The notes beneath the pieces are model-generated. The model made no database searches, was not told the origin of the DNA, and saw only the letters and a program-made list of their open reading frames with translations. The position numbers and the translations under genes were made by a program. A DNA stretch of 64,000 bases from positions 17,893,074-17,957,073 of the forward strand of contig CM077658.1 in assembly GCA_039707465.1 (NCBI GenBank), written 5' to 3'. The stretch's first letter is position 1; the number at the start of each line of letters is the position of its first letter. Source of the stretch: Rhabdophis nuchalis. Taxonomy: Eukaryota > Chordata > Lepidosauria > Squamata > Natricidae. Shown in pieces: positions 1 to 14,068 of this stretch.

Positions 1-880
1 GCGAGCACCTAGAAGCCAAGAGGAACATACATGCCAAATTTCAAGTTTGTAGGAGATTCTGGAGATTTCGTAATGATGCGTGAGTGGTATTTTTCTTTTA
101 TATATATAGATAAACAGGCACCATGTTTCTTAAGACAAATAACACTTTGAACATCTTGGTTAATCAACTCTTAATCTTAGCCAAAAGGCCAAGAAAAATC
201 TAGTTAATAAAATCCGCTCCCTCATTTTAGAGATATTATAAAACAGATGATGAGAACAATTGTGGCTGGGAAGATCAAAGTATGTAGATAATTCCCTGAC
301 ACTTTAAAAACCAAAACCTCAGCTCAGTTTGTCTCAGATTTGGTTACTGACCAAGATTTAGATGGAAAATTAATGCACGGTTCACTTTATATTCTGATCA
401 GCAGAAACAAAATCGGGGAGAAATTATGTTCCTTTTTTTTTAACAGAAACCAGATTCTGAATCTGGACTTTTAAAGTTTTATTATTATTATTAGTTATTT
501 GAAAGTTTCTTGCACTAAATATGCAATAAGCTATTTTAACAAGGACGTCAAATAAAAAGAGATAAAAATGTTGATGATCTGATTCAAGACATTAGAATTA
601 AGACATCAATCACCTGGTGTCAAAAATTTAATGATAATGACATTTTGGAATTGTTAGCAATGCATATTAATTCCGAATTTGGCCCTTAATTAAGCAAAAG
701 TATTGTTTCTCTCCACAAAACAATTGCTCAAGATTAGATTCCCAGAAAGTTAAGAAAGTTTAATAATTGGTATGCATGTTTTATCAATTTTTAATAAGCA
801 GTGCAATTTAAATATTTCGTGTATATTTCAGATATTAGTTGATAAAGTGCCTATAAAACATTTTAGCAATATAACATTTA

Positions 881-942
<62 letters not shown>

Positions 943-3900
943 TTTATTTATATCCCGCTCTCTCTCCCCGAAGGGACTCGAGGCGGGGCACAGGGAAATT
1001 AAAAACAAACAACAACAACAAAATACAAAGCTAAAATCAGATTAAATCTACCCTGCGCTAAAACGTCTATAAAAATATAACTATCCCTAAAAAAACCCTT
1101 AATAATTTAACATTTAAATTAAAATTACCCTAGGCCAGCCAAACGGAAGAAGTGAGTTTTTAATAGCTGTCGGAAGGAGCGAAGGTCCGTGGTTGTTCTG
1201 ATTTCGGGGGGAAGGTCGTTCCAGAGGGTCGGGCCCGCCACAGAGAAGGCCCTTCCCCTGGGCGTCGCCCGCTGGCACAGCCTAGTGGACGGCACCCGGA
1301 GAAGTCCCTCTCTGTGGGAGCGAATCGGCCGCAGGGATGTATGAGGCAGAATGCGATCCCGCAGAAAGTTAGAGTTTTCTTAAGGAGCAGAATCAAATGG
1401 TATTATCACCCTAATAATTTCCACTGCATAAATAAACATCCTTGCATACACAGAAAATAGATTTAAATCAAATATTTGGGAGAAGGGAAAAGGAACCTCA
1501 CCAAAATCAGCAAATACTGATTGTCCTATAACAACCGCATCCTTTGGTTTTTCCTTTATGTGTTCAGGCTTGGCAAAATCTCCATCCTGTCAATAAAAAT
1601 ATATACAGATGTGTATATAAAATGGCAATCATTCCATTAATATTTCTCATAAAAAGGCAGAAAACAATGAACATAATAACTCATGGCGAACAGGAGAAAC
1701 ATGAGGTTTTATGGAGGCAATAGAGCTTGGGTTTTGTTTTGTTTTTTGCATACTTTCAATCATTTCATAAACTAACTTAAAGATGTGGAAATTGAGAAAC
1801 CAAATATCTTGGCTTAGCTTGCAAAAGTGTTCCAAATTCAATTCAAATTAAGATTTATTAACCGCACCCTCTCCCCACAGGGACCCGGGGCGGTGCACAG
1901 GCATAATTAAAAACAATATACAAAATACAAACATTACTTAAAATAAAATTAAATAAATCTACCTATGCTAAAAATATATAATTAAAACCCATTAAAATTT
2001 GTAATTAAAAGACAGAGAGAACTATTCAAGGCCGGCCAGTCGAAAGAGATGGGTCTTCAATTTTACCCGGAAGGAGCGGAGGTCGGTGGTCGTTCTAATA
2101 TCAGGGGGAAGGTCGTTCCAGAGGGCCGGGCCCGCCACAGAGAGCGCCCTTCCCCTGGGCGTCGCCCGCTGACAAAGTCTAGTGGACGGCACCCGGAGAA
2201 GCCCCTCTCTGTGGGAGCGAATCGGTCGTGAGGATGTGTGGGGCAGGATCCGATCTCGCAGATAGCTAGGTCCCGAGCCATGGAGCGCTTTGAAGATGAT
2301 AACTAACACCTTGAAGCGCACCCGGAAGACGACAGGTAGCCAGTGCAGCTCGCGCAGGAGCGGTGTTACATGGGCAAACCTGGAGGTGCCCATAATTGCT
2401 CGCGCGGCCGCATTCTGAACTAACTGAAGCCTCCGGGTGCACCTCAAGGGGAGCCCCATGTAGAGAGAGTTGCAATAGTCCAGTCGGGATGTCACGAGGG
2501 CATGGGTGACTGTGCGAAGGGCGTCCCGATCCAATAGGGGGCGCAATTGGCGAACCAGGCGAACCTGGTAAAACGCCCTCCTGGCCACGGCTGTCACTTG
2601 CTCTTCCATAGACAGCCGGGTATCCAGGAGGACACCCAAATTGCGCGCCCCATCCACAGGGGCAAGATATTCGCCCCCTATGGCCAGCGTTGGAGAAAGC
2701 TGGTTGAATCGGGCAGCCGGAAACCACAGCCACTCGGTCTTGGTCGGGTTGAGCCTAAGTCCGTTACTTCCCATCCAGATCCGCACGGCTTCCAGGCACT
2801 GGCACATCACCGCTACGGCATCGTTGGGGTGGTCTGGGGTAGATATGTACAGCTGGGTGTCATCAGCGTACAGATGGTACTCTACCCCAAAACCACGGAT
2901 GATCTCACCCAGCGGCTTCATGTATGCATTAAACAGGAGAGGCGAGAGGACCGACCCCTGAGGCACCCCGCATGTGAGGGGTCTCGGGGTCGACCTCTGC
3001 TCTCCTGCCCGCACAAATTGCGATCGGCCAGAGAGGTAGGAGGAGAACCACCGCAAAACGGTGCCTCCCACCCCCAACCCCCCCAGCCGATGCAATAGGA
3101 TACCATGGTCGATGGTATCGAAAGCCGCCGAGAGGTCTAATAGGACCAGGATGGAGGAACATCCCCCATCTCTGGCCCTCCAGAGATCATCTACCAACGC
3201 GACCAATGCCGTCTCGGTGCTATGCCCGGGCCGAAAGCCGGACTGGCGCGGATCTAGATAGTCAACTTCCTCCAGGTGACGGGGAAACTGTTGTGCCACC
3301 ACACTCTCAACAACCTTCGCCAAGAAGGGAAGGTTGGAGACTGGACGGTAGTTGTTCAAAAGAGCTGGGTCCAAAGAGGGCTTCTTGAGGAGGGGCCTCA
3401 CCATAGCCTCTTTTAGGGAGGCAGGCAAGGAACCCTCACTCAAGGATGCGTTGATAACCTCTTGGAGCCAGCCTCGTGTCACCTCCCAGGATGCCAGTAC
3501 AAGCCAGGAGGGGCACGGGTCCAATGAACATGTGGTGGCTCGCAGTCGCCCACGTAGCCTGTCCATATCCTCGGAAGTAACGGGGTCAAACTCCTCCCAA
3601 ACAAGATCTCTCTCGTGGCATCCCACTGGGCCATGAATGGGGGCTAGCTCACTCTGTATCTGGGCGGTTTTCTCCTGCAGAAAAATCACAAATTCCTCTG
3701 CTCTACCCTGTAGCGGGGCTTCCCGCTCCCTCTGATGAAGGAGAGAACGGGTCACCCTAAACAGGGCGGCAGGGCGGTTTTCTGCGGATGCTATGAGGGT
3801 AGCACAATGGTGACGTTTGGCCACCCTCAGCGCCACAATGTAAGTCCGTAAATGGGCTCTTACCTGTGTCCGGTCAGATTCAGAGCGGCTAGCCCTCCAC

Positions 3901-6900
3901 CTTCTCTCTAGGCATCTCTTGCGGCGTTTCATCACCCGCAGCCCCTCAGTAAACCAAGGAGCCAGGGTGGTTCGCCGCCGCGAGAGAGGCCGCAAGGGCG
4001 CGACCCGATCTAAGGCTCCCACGGCCGCATTATTCCATGCGGCCGTGAGGTCCTCCATCGGGGCGCGGGTCAGGGATACAGGAAATGGCCCAAGCGCTGT
4101 CTGGAACCCGTCCGGGTCCATCAAGCGCCTGGGGCGGTACCAGATTGGTAACTCTGGTTCCGCCTCCCCGCGGAGGGGAGCAGCGGTCGGAAAGTCGAGT
4201 CGGAGAAGTGAGTGGTCTGACCATGACAAGGGTGTGATGACTATATCCCCTGTACCCAGATCACTCTTCCATTGGCCCGAGACAAAGATGAGGTCCGGCG
4301 TATGTCCACCCTCATGGGTGGGGCCTTGAATTACTTGGGTCAGGTCCATGGCCGTCATGGAAGCCATGAACTCCCGAGCTACCACGGATGATTCGCCCAA
4401 CGATGGCAGATTAAAGTCCCCCATGACTATAAGTCTGGGGGTCTCCACTGCCACCGTAGCGATCACCTCGAGGAGCTCGGGCAGGGCTGCTGCTACATAG
4501 CGGGGAGCCAGGTATACAACCAGCAAGCCCAACTGCCTCCCTAGGCCCCACTTCATGCAGAGGGACTCACAGCCGGAGGTCTGAGGCACAATGGACTCTC
4601 TCGGCTCCAGGCCTTCCTTAATAATGACCGCTACCCCGCCACCCCTGCCTAGGGCCCGCGGCTGATGAAATGCGCGGTAGCCTGGTGGGCACATTTCAAC
4701 GAGGGGATGACCTCCCTCGGGGCCCAACCAGGTCTCCGCAATTCCTACCAGGTCCGGCTCCCCCTCTGACACAAGGTCACTAATGAGGGGGGCTTTGTTG
4801 ACAACGGACCTGGCGTTGCATATGTGAATTAAAGATTATGGACCGAAATATTAATAGACAAGGCGGACCCTAATGGAATTGGCTTTCACTGTTAACGACA
4901 GTATTGGATCAAATGGATTGTTAAGGGGAAGAATCAATTTTAGGAATAATCGTGTCATCCAATAATTGCCGACACTCTTTGCACTCAAGGAAGAAGAAAA
5001 AAAGAGCTTTCCAAAAATTATATGAGTATTTTATGGGGACTGCTTACTCTCTTAGATTTACTGACCTAAATGGACAAAATTCAACGGGGGAACAAAGAAT
5101 ATATTCTACAAGGAAAGGAAAAGGGAAGATATATAGGTTTGTTCTACCACGGGTACTCTCAGAGCCTTAAAAAAAGTCTTCAGATTAGCTATTAGTCCTT
5201 GTGCTCTAGAGCAGAACAGTACTGTAAGACCTCTGGACTTCAATTCCCAAGAATTCACCATGTTGGCTGGGCAATTTTGGGAGTTGAGGTCCACAGGTTT
5301 TAAAGTTCCCAAGGTTGGACATCCCTGCTCTAGACTTTCACTGAGATTTTAGTAGCCAGAAAGGAATTGGATTTCTCATTTAACTATTTTTTCTCTCCAT
5401 TTTTCCAAATCAAATGCTAGCAATCCTACATAGGACATCACTGCGGGAGTCTTCTTCAACACACACATATATAAGGACTATTGAATGGCTTAATTGTCAT
5501 CCATGCTATATTGCTGCTCTCCAAGTGGCATTCAGAAGTTAAAAACCAGCACTGACAATGGTCGGCAAGGTGCAGATTCTTTATTCCTGAATTCTGTATA
5601 AATCAGCCCTGCCTTCGTGAATACATCAGAATTGTTCTGACCTAGGCTTCCCCAAAAAGCACGAGGCAGAGTCCTGGTCCAGACAAAACCACTTTTATTA
5701 AACAAAAGTTTAATAAATTCACACATTTAATCACATTCAGCAAGGCCTGGTAAACAGTCTTTCAAAGGAATATTTATGAGCACAGACTTTATCTATTCTT
5801 GGAAAGCTGCCATGTGAATATTGTCCAAATGAGGTGCTGTGCAAGGAAAGACTGGGCACAGAGTCTCTGAGATTCACGGACAGATCTTCACACTCCTGAA
5901 ACAAATCTAACGACTGAATGAATTGTTTCCTGCAAAAGCCCCCTCTCCTTTCACTCCTCTTTTATTTCCTATGGGAGAGGTCAATCACCTTCCACCTGTG
6001 ACTTTACTCCCAAGTTGACCCCAATTTCTGAGTTGTTCTTTACTTCTGGCAGCTCTGCGCATGCGCACACTGGGAACAGACTCCAGCTGTTCCTCTGCCT
6101 CATTGCTGTCTAGCTCCGTAGGCACCTGATCACTGCCAGATGACCTTGGTCCCGTCTCTGTCTCCAATGCATAACCCTCATCCGAGCCTTCCCCAACCTC
6201 CAGGACTGGCCCATACTCTTCCCCGACCACCTCCCTTGTCAACTCTGCTGCCAGCTCCTCTGGCTGCTGGCGGGCCACAACAAGAATATAATTATTCCCA
6301 AGTTCACACAATGGAATCTCTTTACCTGGTTCACCCATATCTCAAACTGGGGTTCTCCAGTTTTGGACAACGTTGTCAGGAACAAATCTGCAAGAATCAA
6401 GGAACGTAACTCAACAATATATTCAGAACTCACCTTTTAAGCAAGTATTCCATCAAATACATGTAGCCTAATCCTAAAAGCTCTATTGATGACTCTTCCT
6501 CCCTCCATATCATCTCCAGAGCATTTGAGGGTCAGCTGAGGACCCTTGCCATTTCTCTCTCAAGTAGAGAAGGCATCTGAACTTAGATTGCATGGATGGA
6601 GCTTGCTTGCTTGCCTTTATGTGCTTGTAGACTTGACTTTTTGATTGTTGATCGATTTTTAAAAAAATATATTGAGTTTGCTGGAAACCATAGAAGAGGG
6701 ATTGAGAGGCTGCTGGTCCATTTCTTGTTTGACCTTGGGCCAAGAGAGGTTACTGCTGGTGACAGTCTATATATTACCACTGGCCTTCTTCATGAGGCTT
6801 TGGCAAGATGCGAAGACTTCAAAAGGATTGTTGCAGGCCACAAATCATGGGGGAAAAAAGACCCATAATGGTTTAAAATGGAGGCTAGTTGAAAAGTAGC

Positions 6901-9900
6901 TTTATCGTGGCATGTGATTTAAAAAACAACAACTATGAATATAAAATCCTTAAGTCTGTATTTGTTTTTCTTAGAACCAGTCAAGGATACAATAGTTGTG
7001 GCATTTAGTGGTGGGTGGATTTTAGAAAAGGAAAAAAGAAAAAAGAAAGAAAGAAAACAGAGAGCCAAACCACAAAGAACTAAGAAAAAACATAATTTAA
7101 ATGTCAAAGAGATTTACCAAGTTAGCAGCATAAATGGTACTTGAAAGAAAATATATCTTCCCTCTCTTGTTAATCCCTTTCTTCTCTTTGATACATTTTT
7201 CAGAACTGGCATCCTAAAATAATTCTAGGACATATCAGGTAAGTACTTTAAAAGGAGGACAAAACCAAAACGAATAGAATAGAATAGAATAGAACAGAAC
7301 ATCACAGCACAGAATAGAATTCTTTATTGGCCAAGTGTGATTGGACACACAAGGAATTTGTCTTTTTCAAAGGTATGAAATGAAACCTGTTTTCGGGTTC
7401 ACATCTAGTCAAAAGTGGAAAAGCTAAGATGATTCGGGATACAGTTTGGTTTCTGTTGGACAGACAGAAAGACGGTCACATGCTAACTCGAGTTATGACC
7501 CCAACAACTTATAACCAAAATCCCGGGCTCAATTGTTGTCAGAAGTGGAGAACTACCTGTATGGATGTTTTTCATCAGACGGATATTATATTAGCTTTGA
7601 CTGACAAGCTATAAAGATCAATGTGAAACTGGGATTTTCACCATTAAGTCATTTTTCTGACGCCCGACAACCATCGTTGGAGACCAAAGATCTCCCGGTT
7701 AGCCACGAGCTATGAATAGCTTTATTGCAGCTGAGTGAGCTCTTGAAGTTAATACTTACGGTATGTTCGATGGTGTATAAGCTAAACATTACTGTAAGCA
7801 AAACCAATTAATTCCTGATTTGCATCCTTATAGAAAACAAAACCTTACTGCGAAAGAACGATGCAAACGTAATCGTATAGCACAACATTAGCACCCACAC
7901 ACTTGTTCAAATTGCATTTTCCAAAGTTCTTGAAATATAATTGCACGCTGGTAAAGCTTTGTGTTACTTAATGCTATCCTTCTGATTCATTACTTAAACG
8001 CATTGAGGGTTTTTTTTAAAAGGTGTTTTTCAAAACAATATTTTCAAGTCCAAGGAATGCAAATCATGAACAGTCTCTCCCCCTCCCCACTCCTGGATTC
8101 TGCTAGGTGTTTTTCTTCTATCACCTTCAAGCGTATGGATGGAGTCGCATCAGATTGGGAAGGGATGCATTGGGATGAAGCAAATAGATTAAAAAAGACA
8201 TGAGGATTTCCATCTTCGTTGGACCATGGCGGTGCTGCCACTCAACCAAGAGACGCTGAATCACTGAATGCCTTTTTTTAGTGGGCACCTTTGAGTGGGT
8301 CTCGACTTTGGGCAACTACAAATCCATGTATTTTGCTTAGCAACATAGTCAGAAGCGGCTTCACGTTGCCCTCTTGCTAAGGTGGAGAAAAAAGGGGCTG
8401 CTCTGGAGATATCCAGTTGGCATTCGTGCAAAAGGCAAACTCAACTCTCCCATTTTAAACAGTGGAACAAACTGGCTCTCTTTCAAATGCCCAAGGAAAT
8501 AAAACTTCATTTATCTGTCATGAAAATCCCCCTCTGTTTTAGCAATAGCACTTAGACCTATATACCGCTTTACACTGCTTTACAGCCCCTCTCTAAGCGA
8601 TTTACAGAGTCAACCTATTGGCCCCAACAATCTGGGTCCTCGTTTTACCCACCTCGGGAGGATGGAAGGCTGAGTCAACCTGGAGCCTGGTGGGATTTGA
8701 ACTGCCAAACTGCAGTCAGCAGAAGTAGCCTGCAGTACTGTGCCACCATGGCTCATTTTGCGACATTATGGCAATGGCATCACATCTGAATAAGGAAGAA
8801 CTCGGCTACTCCACAAATATGGAAACGTACGGAAGTGGCTTTAATTCTAGTTGATTTTCATCGTCTATGGATGTTCCCCATCATCCAGGTCATGGTTGTC
8901 CCAAAGGTGCCTTTTCAAAAGGCAAATTGACTTTTTTGTGGTTTTTTCCTCCCCTTGAAAACATTTCACTTCTCACCCAAGAAGCTTTTTCAGTTCAGTT
9001 GCCTTTTGAAAAGCACCGTTGATTTTAATTGTATGTGAACCCTAAGAATAAATTGGACCTTGAATTAATAAGTCATGGATAAAGGAAAGGCATGCAAAAG
9101 TTGAGAATAATCACTTTTCTCATTAGAAGTACCTAAGAGCACTACTGTTAAGGTCTCAGATGGCATTTGGCCAGGTTTCAAAATTAATGCCAACTGCGGC
9201 GGTTGCATTTTCCAAAATAATTGGAAGGCTATTACAGTTTGAAGACAAAAAGGCATATAGGGCAGCTTGTAAAATTAAATGTCATGAAATCACGGATCAC
9301 TTAAAAAAGGAACCTTAAGAGTTGAATGCCATTGCAAAATAATCCAGCCCTCACTAGCATAAACTAGTGAAATATATTAAAAACTACCAATGAAACCAAA
9401 GTTGATTACTAGTAAAAACTTAAAAGAAATCCAGGCAAACAAGGATATCAAAAGTATTTCTAACGGCACCATCGAAATCATGGCAGAAAATTTCATAATT
9501 TGGTTGAAATTGGGCTATCCGGGAGAAGGAATGAAGGTGGGACAGAAATTAAGGATTATTTAAAAAGTCATATGGTAGCCTTTAAAGAGGCCACCATAAC
9601 CTTTTGAGTCCTTCTAATTAACCACTTGTTCTGTACAGTTAGGAATCTGCAATCTCATACTTTGTTTTGTTAGACAAACCTGTAATAAATTGGAAAGTGG
9701 GATCTAGCTTGTAAATGGCTACACCAGGGGTGTCAAAGTTGATTTCATTGACGGTCACATCAGGGTTGTGTTTGACTGGAGGTGGGGGGAGAGAAGGGTG
9801 TGACCAGGTTGGGGCATGGCTAGCTCGATGTCACTCGTGTCGGGAGCACCTATGGTGGCCTGAGCGCTCTGCCAGCGAAAATGGCACGCAGCCCTCCCAA

Positions 9901-10961
9901 GCTCCATTTTTACTGGCAGAGGGCTGCCGGAGGCTGTCACAGCCAAAACTGGAGTTCGGCCTCGTAGGCGAGATCTAAGCACCCCTTGGGCAGGATCTGG
10001 CCAACGGGCCTTGAGTTTGTCACCCCTGGGCTAGATAGTACTTTTATTGCTAGTTATGTCACCTAGGCCTGACTGCATCTTAATATCATCTATGCTTGCA
10101 TTTCTCTAACAAATCTTGTCTCTTTAGTGGAATAAAGGCATTATCATTCATGGTGCAAACGGAAGAAGAAAGAAAGAAATGCACAGAGGCAGCAATTTGC
10201 AGTACAAAGGGGCCACACAATTGCTGTGTTTTTCTCTACATGATTATCCTTCGCGTGCCTTTTCCCAGAACCTGCTGCAGATATTCTCCTGAAAAAAGAA
10301 CCAGAGTACCTGGAATTTTCTTCTTCTTCTCACAATGCCTACACGGATTGTGGCTTAAGAGCTGAAACACAGATACGTTGCATCTAGGTCAAGTGCTGTG
10401 GGGTAAAATCTTTCACAGTCAGCCACTCGGTTTTCCTCTCCAACATGGTCCTTTTATTTATTTCAACAGAAGGTATGAATTGTGACAGTTGTGTGCTTAT
10501 TCTCCATCATTGCAAGCCATTTAACCCAAGTCACTGAACTTTGAGATGCATACATCGCATTTCCAGATGCATTTTCTATGCTAGGCTTGGCAATTCACTG
10601 GCAGTTTGCAAGTTTTCTTTCTTTCTTTTCTTTTTTAAAAAAGGAGCTGACTTACTTTTTTACGAAATTCCCCTCTTTTCCTGGGACATTTGGATTTTTG
10701 ACAGAACCTGGACACTCAATACAGGGACATATTCCTTGGTCCACAAAGTTTCCTGCCTCATTTTTTAACAGATTATTTTAATTTAAATAAATGGATGGAT
10801 GGATACATAGATGGGTGATGGATGGATGGATGGATGGATGGATGGATGGATAGATAGATAAAGAGAGAGAGAGAGAGGGAGATGATAGATAGAGATGAGA
10901 GAGAGGGAGATGATAGAGAGAGATAGAGAGAGATGGATGGATGGATGGATAGATAATGGGT

Positions 10962-11005
<44 letters not shown>

Positions 11006-11161
11006 CCATTGATGATAGATAGATAGATAGATAGATACCATTGATGATAGATAGATAGATAGATACCATTGATGATAGATAGATAGATACCATTGATGAT
11101 AGATAGATAGATAGATACCATTGATGATAGATAGATAGATAGATAGATAGATACCATTGAT

Positions 11162-11236
<75 letters not shown>

Positions 11237-14037
11237 CTTAAGAAATAAAATTTTAGGTGGTTGTAGCTCCGGAATGGGATTTGTTTTTTGCCGTGTCCTG
11301 GTTCTTTGTAAATTCTGTGACTTGCCACCATATCCATCAAGGGAATCATTTATAAAGCGTCTATAAGAAGATGTCAAAATTGTAACAATAGTCATAAAGA
11401 TTTAGAAATTTACAAGTGGTCGTGAGTGGTCTACATACATCAGAAGTTGGCGCCATGAAGGCCCTTCCAGCCTCAAGCCCTTTTCCAGTAGACCTTTTCG
11501 ACTGCCCAAAATGGATAGCATGGGGAAACAGTGGCTTAAACTGAATTAGAACACTTATTGATAAGCATGAAAGGACTACAAGGCTTCTCTTGGATCAGAA
11601 GCCCTGTTGCCTTTTGAAAAAAGCTCCTTTGGGACAACCGTGACCTGGATGACCTGAGAATCTCCACGGACGCCCAAATCCAGAAACACTTCTGCTCTGG
11701 GTTCAAAGCCAGCCAAGTCTCTTTCCAAGATCTTCTATTCCCTCCATCTCAATTTATGAGGAGCCTTGTGTAGTGTTAGTCCTACAAGGATTGGCAAGCA
11801 GGAGGGGTGGATCTGCTGAGAGACAATTACAGCAATGTAATTGCCACTTTGCTGTTTGACTAAAGACAGGGTAATCACAAAATGAAGCTATGTCAACATA
11901 AGGAAAAAGGAAAAAGGCAGCAAAAACTGAAGAGAATGAACTTATGAGCACAAATACAGCTTGACAATAAAGGCACCGCCCCTCGCTCACACTTACAAAG
12001 GAATTTTTAGTCCAGGGGGGTTGAGTAAACAACACAAGCGGTGTTGAAAGAATACACAACAAGCAGGTGTTCCAAAACGCCGTGAACACAAACCACTTCC
12101 TTATAATAATAATAATAATCTTTATTGTCATTGTAAAAATTACAATGAAATTGGTTATAAAGCCTAAAGGTAAAGGTTCCTCTCGCACATATGTGCGAGT
12201 CGCTCCCAACTCTAGGGGGTGGTGCTCATTTCCGTTTCAAAGCCGAAGAGCCAGCGCTGTCTGAAGATGTCTCCGTTGTCATGTGGCTGGCATGACTAAA
12301 CACCAAAGCCACATGGAACGCTGTTACCTTCCCACCAAAGGTGGTTCCTATTTTTCTACTTGCATTTTTTACGTGCTTTCAAACTGCTAGGTTGGCAGAG
12401 CTGGGACAAGTAACAGGAGCTCACTCCGTTATGTGGCGCTAGGGATTCGAACCGCTGAACTACTGACCTTTCTGATCGACAAGCTCAGTGTCTTAACCAC
12501 TGGGCCACCGCGTTCCATATAAACCTTATGTATACCTGACTTGTATTTACTAAGGACTCCATTAGTTTAAACTGCGAGTACTTCATATTCAAGAACATGT
12601 GGCAGCTCCCAATTATTAAGAAAAGATTGGCTTTTTAAATCATTTTTTTACATCCATATATAACACTTTGGAGAATGTCTTTAGCAAGACATACCTATAA
12701 ATCTGTTTCTGTTAAAAAACACACATTTGAATTCCTTGGGCTGGAGACATATGTAAACTGTGCTCTCCAAGGGGAGCAGATTAGATCGATATTACTTGAC
12801 ATTAATCAAAGATGGAGAAGCATTAGAGTTGAAGTCAATTTTTTAAAAAGAAAAAACTGTGTCAATAATGATAAGCACGTACATATTAGGGAGTGTCGTT
12901 TGCATGGATTATTGGGAGGGGCTCAATAATCCATGCAATATTTTCCTTCTCTGGAGTAGAACTTTCCTGGAGATCTGATTGGCTCCAGTTCTTTTGAGGG
13001 AGAGGAGAAGGAGGAGGAGGAAAGAAATGAGAAGGAAAGAGAGAAAGAGGAAGAGGAGGAAAACACAAAGATGAAGAAGAAACAGAAGTGAAAGAAGGAG
13101 AAGGAGGAAAAGGAGGAAGAGATGAAGGAAAAGGAGGAGGAGGAGATGAGAAAGGAGAAGATGAAGGAGAAGGAAAAAGAAGAGAAGGAAGCCACAGTAG
13201 AAGAAGCAAAATCTGACATTTTTAAGGAGCTTTCAGGGTTGGGTTAAAATTTTGCCCCCATCCCTCCCCTCCTTCCCATGAAAGGGAAGCATTTGCATTT
13301 GAATGTTTCTCAGGGCCTGCCGTATTTCTTCATGGAATTTATGTTTTAATCCTATTACTGTATTAAACCCCGTAAGCCGCTCGGAGATGGTTCTCATCAG
13401 AGCAGCATGTAAACCAGATGGATGGATAAATGACTCTAAAGGGATAAAGCTCCCTGAAGATACCTATGCTATCAATATTGTTAACTGCATTTTCATTTTG
13501 AAATGTTCATTGAAGGGACTCTCAAATTGCCTAGCCCAGGGGTCTGCAAGGTCGGCTCTTTTAAGACTGGTGGACTTCAACTCCCAGAATTCCCCAGCCA
13601 GCTATGCTGGCTGAGGAACTCTGAGAGTTGAAGTCCACCAGTCTTAAAAGAGCCGACTTTGCAGACCCCTGGCCTAGCGTAACCTCCATTACTGATTTTT
13701 AGATAGTTTTAAATTTGGGGATTTTTAATTCGGTTTTTAGCACAGGATTTTATTGGAATAAGTTTTTTAAAATTTTATATGTTTTTTGTATGTATTTTAA
13801 TATTCCTGTGCGCCGCCCTGGGTCCGCTTGGAGAAGGGCGGGGTATAAATATAATAAAATAAATAAATAAAAAATTAAATAGCATTAACTGCATGCACAG
13901 TGCCTGAGACAAAGAACACAGGGAGATGGACAGATGGATGGATGATAGGTAGATGGTAAGTGACAGATAGATAGAATAGGTGGTAGATAGATGGATGGAT
14001 GGATGGATGGATGGATGGATGGATGGATGGATGGATG

Positions 14038-14068
<31 letters not shown>

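Larger units (their letters stand above)
1..1501 (-). other. ITFG1 intron 8, partial
   Basis: Bases 1-880 are AT-rich with no recognised repeat or exon. An AAT microsatellite (882-940) and a 5'-truncated L2-like LINE tail (941-1374) fill most of the rest. About 125 bp of unremarkable sequence adjoins exon 8. Confidence 0.75.
1587..6325 (-). other. ITFG1 intron 7
   Basis: This intron holds the large LINE copy (about 1848-4829), a hAT MITE (5212-5327) and an LTR (5633-6279). The gaps 1587-1847, 4830-5211 and 5328-5632 show nothing that I recognise beyond AT-rich intron. Confidence 0.8.

Noticed and set aside
1..1500. ITFG1 exon 9
   Set aside because: The expected GDGHMDHLL-type peptide was not found on the minus strand; it must lie to the left of the window.
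1842..4840. Target duplication of the large LINE (AAATTAAGATT against GAATTAAAGATT)
   Set aside because: The left copy overlaps the AATT-rich tail seen on another LINE copy at 54345, so the similarity may come from the element itself.
6239..6433. Independent small gene at ITFG1 exon 7
   Set aside because: The conserved residues stop exactly at the splice sites of exon 7; the rest of the frame is intron and LTR.
10773..11395. Overlapping 106-205-residue frames rich in YLSI and HPSI
   Set aside because: They are simple translations of GATA/GATG tetranucleotide repeats; all three frames are open because the repeat contains no stop.
12164..12516. tRNA gene suggested by A-box and B-box motifs
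   Set aside because: The head belongs to a SINE repeated five times here; it lacks a complete cloverleaf and is followed by the SINE body.
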